Shown here one piece after another: positions 12,822 to 24,127 of a stretch of DNA of 64,000 nt. The translations under genes and the position numbers were made by a program. Each line of letters starts with the position of its first letter. The stretch's first letter is position 1. The notes under the pieces are model-generated. The model did not search any database and was not told where the DNA came from. It saw nothing but the letters and a program-made list of their open reading frames with translations. Source of the DNA: Typha latifolia (taxonomy: Eukaryota; Streptophyta; Magnoliopsida; Poales; Typhaceae); assembly GCA_019914945.1 (NCBI GenBank), contig CM034113.1, positions 930,001-994,000 on the forward strand, read 5' to 3'.

Positions 12822-13024
12822 TATCAAATAAATGTCACTGTTAGATATTAATTAATGAAACAAGTGACGAAACCAAGTAGAATAATAATATTCTCTTTCT
12901 TCATTTAGTAGGACTCTACATCAAAATAAATACCAATGTTAGATATTAATTAACGAAACAAGTGACGAAACCAAGTAGAATAACAATATTATCTTTCTTC
13001 ATTTGATAGGACTCTACATCAATA
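12822..13024. repeat. Tandem duplication, unit about 98 bp, two copies
   Basis: The block with TGTTAGATATTAATTAA, GAAACAAGTGACGAAACC and GGACTCTACATCAA occurs twice, starting at 12839 and 12937, with only a few substitutions. It lies in a non-coding spacer. Confidence 0.9.
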
Positions 13025-16000
13025 TATACTAGAAAACATTACTCGTGACTAATATAATATACTAAGGTATACAATAGGTTATGTACTGCTATTAAGAAGC
13101 AATAAGGCAAGCCGAAGTTATCAATGTAACATACCTTTTGTACAATCTTGATAGTTACCACCAATTCACACAAACAGTGATGCAATTAACAGCCGCCGCA
13201 GACAGCATCTGATCTTGGATTATCGTTAATCTTCGTCCGATTTGTCCGGTCGGCCATTACAGACAAGTTTTCGAAGTGTTAACAGCTAATACACCATTAA
13301 ACCGTTATTAGCCGTTGTAATGCCCTGTAATCAACATCATAGATCACCATCATAATGGCAGCACTGCAACGTGCGGTAACAACAATTCAGTGCCCCACCC
13401 ACTAGTATCCCTGTTAGACGTTGACAACATCACTAGTCTAAGAAAAAAACAACTAAATGCTCATTTCTTCCTAAATCTAATGTTCCAGAATAGATTCTAT
13501 GGCTGGGTAGAAGTAATGTAAGCATCACAAGAAGGTTCAGAAGCTTTCCAAACAAATGAGACAGGAGACAATTAAAGCCAGCTCCACAAAAGAATGCAGA
13601 TATAGAGACTTAACAGTGATGAGTGAGAGGACTTGTCGATCCTTTAACTTCGCTCTCAAACTTAGACTGCCAGACTTGTTTCCAATCTGCAGCTCAATTG
13701 ATCTTTTATGTCAACTGTAACCCTGATCATTACCAGAATAAAGCACTGGAAGCAAATAGAAACGATATATTCACATTAAGTATCCAACAGTTTAAAATTA
13801 TCCCCTCTTGAATGTAGAACAGAATAAATTTGATGTTTTTTTTTCCACACTTGAGTTCTTGGACTGACCTGATCAACTGGGATCAGGGATAAGCACCAAT
13901 GTTCTTTATTCTAGACCAAAGCAGCAACTGTTCTCAAGAATAAGTAGGAATTTGTTATAGAAATCAATATCCTTTCAACCTCAACCACTACTGTTCACTT
14001 TGAATGGTCATGGAGCTTGTTCTCTGTCCACTTTCCTCTCCACCACCAGGCTAAAAGAAGAGTATGAGTTAGATTTGCCCAGCTACTTACTTTTTAAACA
14101 CATTCTTTCCCCCTACCACCACAAAAGGAGCCCACAAGAACTCCACCAAAGTCCCTGTTGCACATGGATCTTAATAATAATAGTAACAATAAGCATCATC
14201 ATCAATCATGCAAACCAATTAAACCCAATAGACAACTCAAGAATCAATCCAATGATCAATTTGAAGCCAAAATAAAGGACCATTAATACTACACACCTCC
14301 TATAGTATCTCTGCAGTGCATCATTATTTTTAGGAGAAAGCAGAAGGTGGGACTTCATTATCTGAGAGGACATTACATGCTCACTTCATAGACAAAATAA
14401 TTATTAGAGCTAATGGAAAGCATATATAGAAATACACACGCTTAATCAACAAATCATGGCTTCAAAAGAAAAAAGAGGCCCTTACAGAACCATCATTGTA
14501 CTGAGGGGCAAATTAGGAGAAGTCGATTGGACATCTCTCTTAATCAAGATGTAAAGTGGTTCCTCTTTGCACCAGATTAATGTATTAAACAATCTTTCCT
14601 ATCGGTCTAAAGAAAGAAAGAAAGGTTCTCAGAGTAGGTAGTGATGTGCTTACACCAACTTGCACCACAAATAGCAAGGTCTCAAACAAAAGATTGTGGT
14701 TACTATCCCTCCACCACCTCATGCTAATTAAAGAAAGAACAGCATGCACTGATATCTTATAGACATAAAGATGTATCATTGCAGGAAAGAGCTTCGACAA
14801 AATAAAAGGTTCAGATGATGGAAAGAAGTAGATAACCTCTCATGACAACTATATGCAGAACATAGTTTAAGATGTTAACACATAGGAGTGCCTTCCAAGT
14901 ATAGAGCTAAATTTATCCAGCATTGCATCAAATGAAAGGGTTGTCTGACAAAAGATGTGGAAGAATATTTTCCCAGAAGAGAATCGAACTGTGGGGACCT
15001 TAGATCACTAATGATTTGGAGCTTTCTAAATCACGAATGCTCCACGTGTAATACTGAAAAGGGAAAGAATAAGCTCCACCAAAGTCAGGACCATACAAAA
15101 AGGCAGCTAAGGTTTAAATGGCTATCATTTTCCTCTTAAGGGCTATATATATCTCAGTTTCTTTTAGTAGGCTAGCTATGGTGGTAGAAGCAATACCAAG
15201 ATTGAAGGCCAAAGATCACACCATCTGTCCAAGATAAAAGAAATTGTGCACAAGAAAGTGATAAGAGTGCCCCCCATTAGGTGAACCAGTTAGCTGTATG
15301 ATCATCAGACGTTTCATAGTTGTAACATGCATATCTTAGTCAAAGAACGATGATAGTATGATACACACAACTAGTATACTTCAAAGCTACATCTTTTCAC
15401 CTAATACAGAGTGCAGAAATTATATATGCAAAGGAGCACACAAATGTTCCGTTCCAAAAGTACAGTCAAACAAGAATGTTAAAAAACTAGTATTGGCCAT
15501 ACCACTTAACTAACTTGTAGTATATTCAAAGGAGCAGGATAAACATGTCATGCAAATATGCAGCCAGATAACGAACTTTAAATAAAAAAATTAATTTTGG
15601 ATCACAATGCTTAATTAAATTGTGACTGGCAGATTCTACCGAAGAAAATTTATGAAGCTCAGAGATGACATCCAGGTAAGGTAGGTGCACCACCATGTAG
15701 AAGTAGGCAAATACATTTCACTTTTGACAACACTAATTGATCCTTGCTGTACTAGTAGTTAAAACATCTCATCAAGGACAGAATGAATTTCACATAACTG
15801 TAGGATATATATGAACTTACCATCACAATGGGAATCAAGTTTCCTGTTTCCACTTTTTTTGTCATTTTTTTCAATTCAAATGAAACAAAGATTTATTATG
15901 AAGAACTTTGGAATCTAAGGTTTTACAGCAGGTTAAAGATTGTATTTACAAAATGCTACTTGATAAACTTAATAAATTTAAAAAGGTCTAGAGCAGCATA

Positions 16001-17432
16001 TCACTTTGATTATTCAAAAAGTGGAGATTGAAGAGGATATGACACGTAGAATTAAAGCATTATAGTTAAACAAAAAAGAGGAGTGCCAATGCCATCTTGT
16101 ATGAGTGTTGTGCACCCATTAGAATAAAAGAAATGTTATTAATATGTAAGATGTACTTTATACATCAGCAAACGTTGGAGAGCAATGGAAATGGATGTCC
16201 AGAAATGGTCTTCTTGAAAAAAGAATGTTGAGAAAGATCAATCATGTTACTGTAGAATAAACAAGAAATAAGCAAGTTAAAGTAGCCCCACTTGAGACAA
16301 GGATGTGAAAAATCTCAGTGAAGGTGTCCAATGTAGCTCATATGGTGCATAGTAAGAATGATCAACTCAACTGAAATTTGAAGGTGCCGTAAGTTGAAGG
16401 GAAGAGAATCAAAAACAAGGAAAAAGGGGATATCTTTTGTCTATGATTATCGGGCATCAACTTCCTATGCTTGTTTTGGAAAGTATTATGTTCAAATGTG
16501 TCAAACCTGGACAAGAACTAGAATAAGTATCACCTCTTAATCTCTATAGTTGCAGACAGTCAAGTTATCACCATTGCCGTATCAAGGGCAATGCCCTTGC
16601 AAAGCCGCTTCTCCCTCCCTCACTTCAGGCCTTCTGACCTCTTCAAAGGTCATCTATAGAAGTACAGGCTTAAAATTCACAATTTTCCTCTTAGTTCTCC
16701 AAGTCGGAGTGGACTCTGATAGGAAAAGCAGAATATAACAGAATAGATTAAGGGAACGCCTAAAAAGCAAACACTACATCAAGATGCCGAGATCTAAAAC
16801 TAGGTTCCAAAACCTCCATGCTCAATGCTTGCACTATACAATCATTATCGGTTTTCAACCAATAGAATTAAATAAAAAAAACTATTGTCCAAGAGAACAT
16901 AATACCAACTTTTTTGACAAAACAACCAGCACTATTGGAACTCTTATATGCATACATGAGGACGACTGGCCAAACACACTGGTTCTCACTCAGGTCAGCC
17001 GAACATAGTAACGCATCAAATATTTTTCCGTTTTAATTCTTAGAATTGATTAAAAGCTCTAAAAGTTGTTCCGCTCTGCTCTTAAAATTTCAGAAAACAT
17101 GACTGAAGTATTGAACATACTTGACAGTCAATTCCAAGGGACAAAAAAATTGATGGGCCCAAAATTAAAACTTTGGGAATTTCATTAAAATCATTGCTTT
17201 AGGGTATTAGATAAAACAGATGACAGATCCTTAAAACAATAGAACTATCTTTTGGTAAAATGAAGCATAAGGAATCAATTTCTATCTTCTATCACTAGTA
17301 TTGCAGGTGAAATGCTACAAACCAAATCTGGACTTTACGAGTATCCGACGTCAAGATGAAAAGATATAAATAAAATAGTGGAGAAAGATCAGAACGAGAC
17401 AAAATGATAAATATCCGATATTGCGACGGTCG
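13025..17432. other. Long spacer without recognised genes
   Basis: Open frames are short (under about 95 codons) and show no domain. A stretch of higher GC content at 13180-13400 is not coding in any frame. A 17-bp inverted repeat (CAAGGGCA, one base, TGCCCTTG) lies at 16583-16599. I found no tRNA, miRNA or transposon that I can defend. Confidence 0.5.
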
Positions 17433-17440
17433 TTGAGGGG

Positions 17441-18055
17441 TAGACATGATCATCGGGCGGGCCGGACTTTTCGGGCCAATCGGGCTTAAGTATTTGTTCA
17501 TGGCCCGACCCACCAATCACTCAGGTCGGGCCGGGTTTGGGCCGGGCTAAAATAGTCTAGCCCGTCGGCCCGTGAGAGATCGGGATAGCCAGTCGGGCCG
17601 GGCCGGCCTGACCCACCAATCATTCAGCCCAGCCCACATTTTAGCTATTTTTTTTTTAAAATACTATTAACTTATTTTAAAAAAATAATATTTATATTCC
17701 TTTATTTAAAAAAATAATAATAAATTAAAAAAATTTAAATGTGTGCATAGAAAATGTAAAATGGTATATTTTCAAAATTTTAGTTGGTTTTTGCTGTAGC
17801 AGAACGGGTAAATACTGTAGCAAAATGGGTAAATACTGTAGCAAAATGGGTAAATACTATAGCAAAACGGGCGAGCTTAGTTGCGGGCCAAACGGGCAGG
17901 CTTTCGGGCTGGGTCGAGTGGGCAAAGGGCTGACCCGTGCCACCCATGGGTACTTCGGGCTCGGGCCAGGCCATGCCTAAACCGGGTCCGAGCCAGGCTT
18001 AGCCCGGTCCAAACCGGGCCGGGCACGGGCGAGCTAGGCCATTTGATCACGTCTG
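17441..18055. mobile_element. hAT-like MITE (GGGCC-rich ends)
   Basis: The ends read TAGACATGATCA and, inverted, CAGACGTGATCA, matching at 10 of 12 positions. They are flanked by a near 8-bp duplication (TTGAGGGG against TCGTGGGG, 6 of 8), the target length used by hAT transposases. Both arms are rich in GGGCCGGGC-type motifs around an AT-rich centre. There is no transposase, so the element is non-autonomous. The centre carries a 21-bp tandem repeat. The exact ends are inferred from the imperfect termini. Confidence 0.6.
17797..17876. repeat. 21-bp tandem repeat, about four copies
   Basis: Units begin TAGCAGAACGGG or TAGCAAAATGGG at 17797, 17818, 17839 and 17860, the last being partial. The array sits inside the hAT-like element and produces an apparent seven-residue protein repeat in one frame, which is probably not translated. 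Confidence 0.9.
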
Positions 18056-18063
18056 TCGTGGGG

Positions 18064-20242
18064 TGACGGACGGCAAAGGATGGTAGTGGACAGCCATAAG
18101 GTAGGGTGGCCGCTGGAGGAAGATGGTGGCTAGGGTTTAAAAGATTAAAGTGTTTCTACAATTACGATATACTCCTAGAAAGATAAGGACGATCTAACGG
18201 CTACGATAAAAAATAAAGACAAAATAATAAAAATAATTTAATTCAATGATCATTTCACAATAGATAATAATCAACACATGACCACTCCTATTTATAGGCG
18301 TAAAAATACTAGGCGATCGGATTCACATAAGGATCGTCCGATTTATTTAAAATTCAAAATAATAAGATAAAGCTAACTAACTCAATTTGACTCGACTGAC
18401 TCAACTGACTCGACTCATGTGGTCGGATCAGAACATGAGAAAAATCTAAAAGCTAAGCAACCATTTTTCAATGGAATGAAGCATTAGAAACCAACCTTTG
18501 TCTTCTTTACGAGTATTACAGATGAGTAAACCTATAAGAAAAGGAAAACCAAATAAGTTTAGTCCGAGGATTATTCTATAAGGCTTAGAAGATATCATAT
18601 CACAAAAAGAGATACATCCTTAACCAAATATATTTTGCCAACAAATGTAAATTCTGATAAATCAAACATCACAAGATAAATTAGCTTTAGCTTATATCAA
18701 TATAAGAATATAATGTGTCAATTAAAGTCCCTTGCAGGGCAAACCAACCTCTACACTCCATAATATAAGGTGTATCAGGCTAAAGATCTATGTATACGTC
18801 CTATCAAGCTGCTAGCCTGCTACAATATGTCAAGCAATGCATATTTGGATGCTTATTTAGATGGTGAAAAGGGAAAAAAAAATGCTCTTGGAAAAACCTA
18901 TAACTCTCCTTTACAAAGATGTTGGCATCAAAATCATCCAAAAACCCATCAAAATGTCACTTCATATCCACAAAAGTCATTTTTAGCTTCCATATCCAGA
19001 TCAAAGGTATACTCAAGCCAAACAGCAGGTACGTTACCTCAAGAAACGATATATTTCAAAAAACAAGACGGAATATGAATTAGATCCATGCATGAGTAGA
19101 ATAGTTTTCTCACTTCACTATTTTGACCCTCAGCCCGTAGAAAAACAAGGAAGAAAAATGGAGAAAGAAAAGGATAGTGAAGAAATCATGACAAAATTGT
19201 GAGATCGAACCTTTATTAGATCTAGCATCTTAGATATGAAGAGGTTACAAAAGAAAAACAACGTTTTTTCTTCTTATCATGAAGAAATAAAGAATATCCA
19301 TTCATGCTTATAACCTTTCTTCAATAGAAAGTCACATCCAAGAAGCAAAACAAAGAAAATGACTACAAGTATGGCATTGGAAATGGGGATCCTAGAGTTC
19401 CTAGAAGATCAAACCACCACCAAACACGATTAATTAATTATAAACCACAAGGTAATCCAATCATGAAGATCAATAAGTATAGTGGCAGCTAACTACACAA
19501 ATGCAGGACCCTTTCAATATAACGGGGCTAAATGGATCATTCTAAAGTAATAAAGGATAGGGTAACTTCTTAACCTACAATCCAATTAAATTTGGAATTC
19601 TGTATTATAACCCAAATCCATAATCAAGAGTCCAGTTTGCCAACATTTCAAGGTAAAATCAAATTGATATGCTATGTGATCATGCTACACCCACGATAAG
19701 AATCATCCTACTAAGTACTAACTAATCAATCCTACCAGCATTTCACTGCCAAAAAAGAAGAATAAGGAAAAATAATAGAACATCACTAGCAAACTTTTCT
19801 AGAAAAAAGTTATTGCATAAGTGAAATATGTATCATCATGCCTTTTCAGAACAGCTGCATTAACACTATGTATATTGATATTTTAGCATTGCAGTAAAAG
19901 AAATCTCATAACACTGACTCAACCAACCAATGTTGTTTTCCTGGATCCTACTTACGGCACTGTATCCAAGAAATGCAACAAGCACAGAATCCAACATATA
20001 ACATTCAGAGATACCAAAGATAAACATAGAAGAAATTTAAGAGGACAAACTAAACCCACGTAACAATGAAAAGATAAAATCATTGCAACTAAAGACTTGT
20101 CCTAGGCATGCAATCTTAGGAGTTGCACCAATTATTAAAAGCACAAATTCGCCACCAAGAATTGAAAAATGGCAAGAAATTCAAGATAACCTGTCCAAGA
20201 TCACTACGTTAATCACCAATACATTCAAAGGGTTTTGCTTCC
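18064..20242. other. Spacer and 3' flank of 6PGDH
   Basis: AT-rich, with no gene-like open frame. The end nearest 20242 should hold the 3' untranslated region of the minus-strand 6PGDH gene. No repeat was recognised. Confidence 0.5.
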
Positions 20243-22140
20243 TCAGTTGAAGACTCCAGCTGCACCAGACTTGGTCTTCCTTGCGATCTTGGACCACTCA
20301 GTGTGAAATGAACCAGGGTGGTCCACCCGCTCATAAGTGTGAGCACCGAAGTAGTCCCTCTGAGCCTGTACTAGATTTGCAGGCAGCCTGGCACGGCGAT
20401 ATGTATCAAAATATGCCAGGCTGGCACACATCCCAGGGGTGCTGATCCCGACCTCCACCGCAAGCCCCACCACCCTCCTCCATGCCGCCTGCCTTTGCAC
20501 CATCTCCCTCGCGAACTCCGGGTCAACTATCAGGTTTGCAAGCCCGCGGTTGCGCTCGTACGCTTTCTTAATCCTGTCAAGGAACCTTGCCCTAATAATG
20601 CAACCACCCTTCCAGATCCTAGCAAGCTCTCCAAGATTAAGGTTCCACCCCTTCTCCTCACTCTTAGCGCGGAGCAAGTTCATCCCTTGTGCATAGCTAC
20701 AGATCTTGGAAGCATATAATGCCTGCCTGACATCATCAATCAGCTTCTTCTTATCGATTGAACGACCAGAGAGGAGACCTGGCTCCATTCCGGCTTGTTT
20801 GAGCGCCTCTGCAGCAGCTACCCGCTCATCCTTGAGGCCACTAAGATACCTGCTATCAAGTGATGCGGCGATCGTCGGAGCAGCTATAGATAGCTCAGCT
20901 GCCTGTTGCACCGTCCACTTCCCCGTGCCTTTCATTCCAGTCTTATCAAGAATCTTATCAACAAGTTCACCCCCACTGTGCTCATCAGGTACGCAGAAAA
21001 TATCAGCAGTGATCTCAACAAGGAAGCTCTCAAGCTCACCACGATTCCACTCCTCAAACACTGCTGCAATCTCAGAATTGGAGAGACCCCCTGCCGAGCG
21101 CAACACGTCGTAGGCCTCGGCAATGAGTTGCATGTCACCATATTCGATGCCATTATGGACCATCTTGACAAAGTTTCCAGCTCCACCCTCCCCAACAAAG
21201 GTGACACAGGGGCCATCATCAACCTGGGCAGCGGCACGGACAAGGATTTCCTCGACATTCTTATAGGCCTGGAGGTGGCCGCCGGGCATGAGGGAGGGGC
21301 CGTGGCGGGCACCATCTTCACCACCAGAGACGCCCATGCCGAGGTAGAGGAGACCATGGGAGGCTGCCTCACGTTGGCGGCGCTCTGTGAGCTCATACCT
21401 ATCATGAAACCACAAAAGATAAGGAACATTCAGTTTGGAACTTCTGGTATTTCCTCATGAGTATTGTTTATTCCAGAACAGGGGAAAAAAGCCAATCCAA
21501 ATTCATCAGTATAATTAATTCATTCAATATACAAAAAATTGTGATTCTTCTTTAGCAAGGATACCTAATGTAACACTAATCTGATCTTATCGATACTAGC
21601 AGAGTGTTACAAAATTCATCGAAAAAACTTACAACGGCAAGACAAATGAAAGATAAGAGAAGGAGAAAAAAAAACAGAGAACAGATATACTACAATTTCC
21701 TTTCCACAAAGGGGCGTAATCTACTCTATATAAAGTTATGAACATATCGATGCTCTATAACAGTAACAAATCATTCCCCTCGAAGAGGTCATCTCAAATC
21801 TATATTCTTACCACTCGTTGCCGCCATCGATGATGGAATCGCCCGGGTCTAGGAACGGGAGGAGGGCGGAGATGGTCTGGTCGACGGGGTTGCCAGCCTT
21901 GACGAGGAGGATGATGGAGCGGGGCCGACGGATGGAGAGGACGAACTCGCGCGGAGAGTGGTGCCCCGATACGGGTAGGCTCCCCTCTTCGGAGGCGCGG
22001 GAGACCGTCTCGTCTACCTTGGAAGTCGTGCGGTTGTACACGGAGATCGGGAAGCCCTTCTCCGCGATGTTGAGGGCGAGGTTCTGCCCCATCACGGCGA
22101 GCCCCGCGAGGCCGATGCGAGATAGCACCGCCGACTCCAT
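20243..22140 (-). CDS. 6-phosphogluconate dehydrogenase, decarboxylating
   Basis: It oxidises 6-phosphogluconate to ribulose 5-phosphate and CO2, making NADPH, in the oxidative pentose phosphate pathway. Exons are 22140-21812 and 21398-20243, with one GT-AG intron splitting a Trp codon (GGNEW then YELTERR). The product is 494 residues. The N-terminal Rossmann part has GLAVMGQNLALNIAEKG and NRTTSKVDE (NADP binding). The active-site region has MGVSGGEDGARHGPSLMPGG and FVKMVHNGIEYGDMQ with the catalytic lysine. The family signature DKTGMKGTGKW and the C-terminal GSFHTEWSK are intact. There is no N-terminal transit peptide, and the C-terminus (AAGVFN) is not a peroxisomal signal, so a cytosolic form is likely. 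A telo-box and a CCT-rich leader sit directly upstream of the ATG. Confidence 0.96.
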
Positions 22141-22155
22141 TAGGGTTAGGGTTTT
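22141..22155 (-). promoter_or_regulatory. Telo-box at 6PGDH start codon
   Basis: On the gene's strand the sequence AAAACCCTAACCCTA abuts the ATG. Telo-boxes (AAACCCTA) in plant 5' regions are known in growth- and translation-associated genes. The role here is inferred. Confidence 0.5.
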
Positions 22156-22158
22156 GGG

Positions 22159-22214
22159 GAGAGGAGGGAGGAGGAGGTAGGTCGAGGAGGAGAGGAGGAG
22201 GAGAGGAGGAGGGC
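22159..22214 (-). repeat. CCT-rich leader (purine-rich on plus strand)
   Basis: A GGA/GAGG-rich run on the plus strand reads as a pyrimidine-rich CCT tract in the presumed 5' untranslated leader of 6PGDH. Confidence 0.7.
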
Positions 22215-24127
22215 AAAGTAGGTCAGAAGAGTGAGCACGGAAGAAGTAGATGAGAAGTTAGCAGGTATCTTTTTCCACTTCCCTCTCTCTAATTCCCCTT
22301 TATTCTTCTTCAGACCCTTAAGTAGAACAAGAAAAAGCAAGTAGCTTCCTAAATTATATTAAAGACGAGGTGGTTTTTGTAAATTACTGACTCGAGTTGG
22401 CGGACTCGTCGAGGTTGTGAAAGGACGAAGGACCTTTTTAAAATAAGTTGCTCAGCGGACCTACCAAGGCATCCAAAGGCCGAACTAAAATTGTCAAATT
22501 GGCGCTTTGGCCCTTAAAACGTCGTACAAAACTAAAATTCTGAAACAAGGACATAGTAGGGTTTTTTAAATACACCCTTTGCCACGTAGGATGCCATGTA
22601 GGATGCCAGCTAGGATCGGTAGGTTCGTTTCCCAGAAAAAAAAAATAGAAAGGTTTTTTTTACCAATCTTCTATTTTATGCCCAAAAAAAAAATTATTAT
22701 CATTTTATTAAAGTTTTTTAATAAAATTAAAATATTACAATTGATGCCACGTAAGTGCCACGTCAATTAATAAGAGTCTAGATAACTCACGTTTCAGGAT
22801 AACAATTTATATTGTAATATAATTTAAAAGGGAGTCGCTGCTAAAAGAGTTGTCCTAAATTGATTCTAAGTTGATGATGAAAGGAGTGATTTTATAAACC
22901 ATTTTCTACCAATTTGCCCTTTTAAGACAATAGAATCACTTAAATTTAGGTGGAATTTGGTTATAGTTTGTGCATTAGTGACTATTATTAATTAAATTTG
23001 CACAACAAAATTAACATTAATTTAGACTGTTATGATGTTTGATTGTAGTGATGTAATAATTAATTTGATGTGATATAAAAAATAATGAATTTAAGAGATA
23101 TTTTTGCAAGTGGGCAAAGAATGTTTATGGTGAATGGATGAGGAGAGGGAAGAGCAAGAAAGAGTTAGAGAATAATTGAAATGATAGTTGATTAAAGTGA
23201 CATCTTTTTAAGAATAAAATAGTTATTATATTTTATTCACAAATATAAAATATAGATGAAAGAATAGAGGAGAAAAAAGTAGGTATTAGTAAAATACTAT
23301 TAGATAAGTTGCTATTTCATTATTATACTAAGCTAAGCTTATGCTTAGACATTGCCTCAGTAAAAGAAACTAATGTCTTATTGAATTCTTAATAAAAAAA
23401 AGTTATTTAAAGATCAATTGCATGAGAAAATAGTGAAGAACATAATAGTACCCTATATATAAATGATCTATATACTCTGCCTATCCATGGTATTAGATAA
23501 ATCTAAAGTAAGGCTTAGTCCTAAACTTGATTAGTTTATTATATTTTTTTAGTTTTAATTTTTTTAAGAATAAACTTGGTTAGATATAAAAAAAAATAAA
23601 AAAAAATATTTAATTACTGAACCAAGTTAGGAATCCTGAACTCAAAACAAATAAAGCCTAATATATTTGTAATCTCTCTTTTCTCTTTACCAAAAGACTA
23701 CATTCTTGACCTCAAAGACAAGAATACTTAGGGGTCATTTGGCATCATATATTTAAAATAAATGTATATACATATATAAAATGTTATAAATTCTATGAAA
23801 TGCCATTTCCGAACTAAAATAAGCTCAAATGCAACATCTTGACATTCACTTTAATGTTCACTTTAATTAAGTGAATGTCAAAAGACATTCTCTCAATGTT
23901 TTAAAGGGAAGAAAAGTGGGGAGATATAAAACTTTTGTTTACAATGATTTCTCGTTTAACACTGTAGATGTTGCATCTTGAAGCAGATGAAACCAAAAGG
24001 CCTCTTATTGGTTCAACTTGCTACAAATATTAACTCTGCATTCATTGCTGCTTCCTCATAATCTCATCTTTGATTCATTCTTCCTAATTGCTTTCACCAT
24101 CTCGGAAACTTTGGACCCTTCACAAAA
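22215..24127. other. AT-rich spacer
   Basis: No gene was recognised. Short imperfect repeats of GTAGGATGCCA occur near 22583-22615, and GCCACGT motifs recur near 22581 and 22746. The end near 24127 is the 3' flank of the minus-strand coiled-coil gene. Confidence 0.5.

Larger units (their letters stand above)
11273..13024. other. P450 upstream region
   Basis: 5' flank of the minus-strand P450. It begins with a CT-rich leader, and no coding sequence was recognised. It contains a G-box cluster at 12387-12464 and a roughly 98-bp tandem duplication at 12822-13024, both listed separately. Confidence 0.55.

Noticed and set aside
13623..14275. Two plus-strand open frames of 60-90 codons
   Set aside because: There are no domains and no splice partners, and the composition is that of the spacer.
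14957..15060. tRNA-like or SINE-like B-box (complement of GAATCGAACTG)
   Set aside because: Only a partial B-box match. No cloverleaf, A-box or poly(A) end could be built around it.
16583..16599. 17-bp inverted repeat as a possible miRNA precursor
   Set aside because: Pairing does not extend beyond eight base pairs on either side, and no known mature miRNA matched from memory.
17741..17980. Apparent small protein with seven-residue repeats
   Set aside because: It is produced by the 21-bp repeat inside a MITE. There is no start context or homologue.
20906..21460. 184-codon plus-strand open frame
   Set aside because: It lies antisense to the well-supported 6PGDH exon and has no domain. It is a shadow of a GC-rich coding exon.
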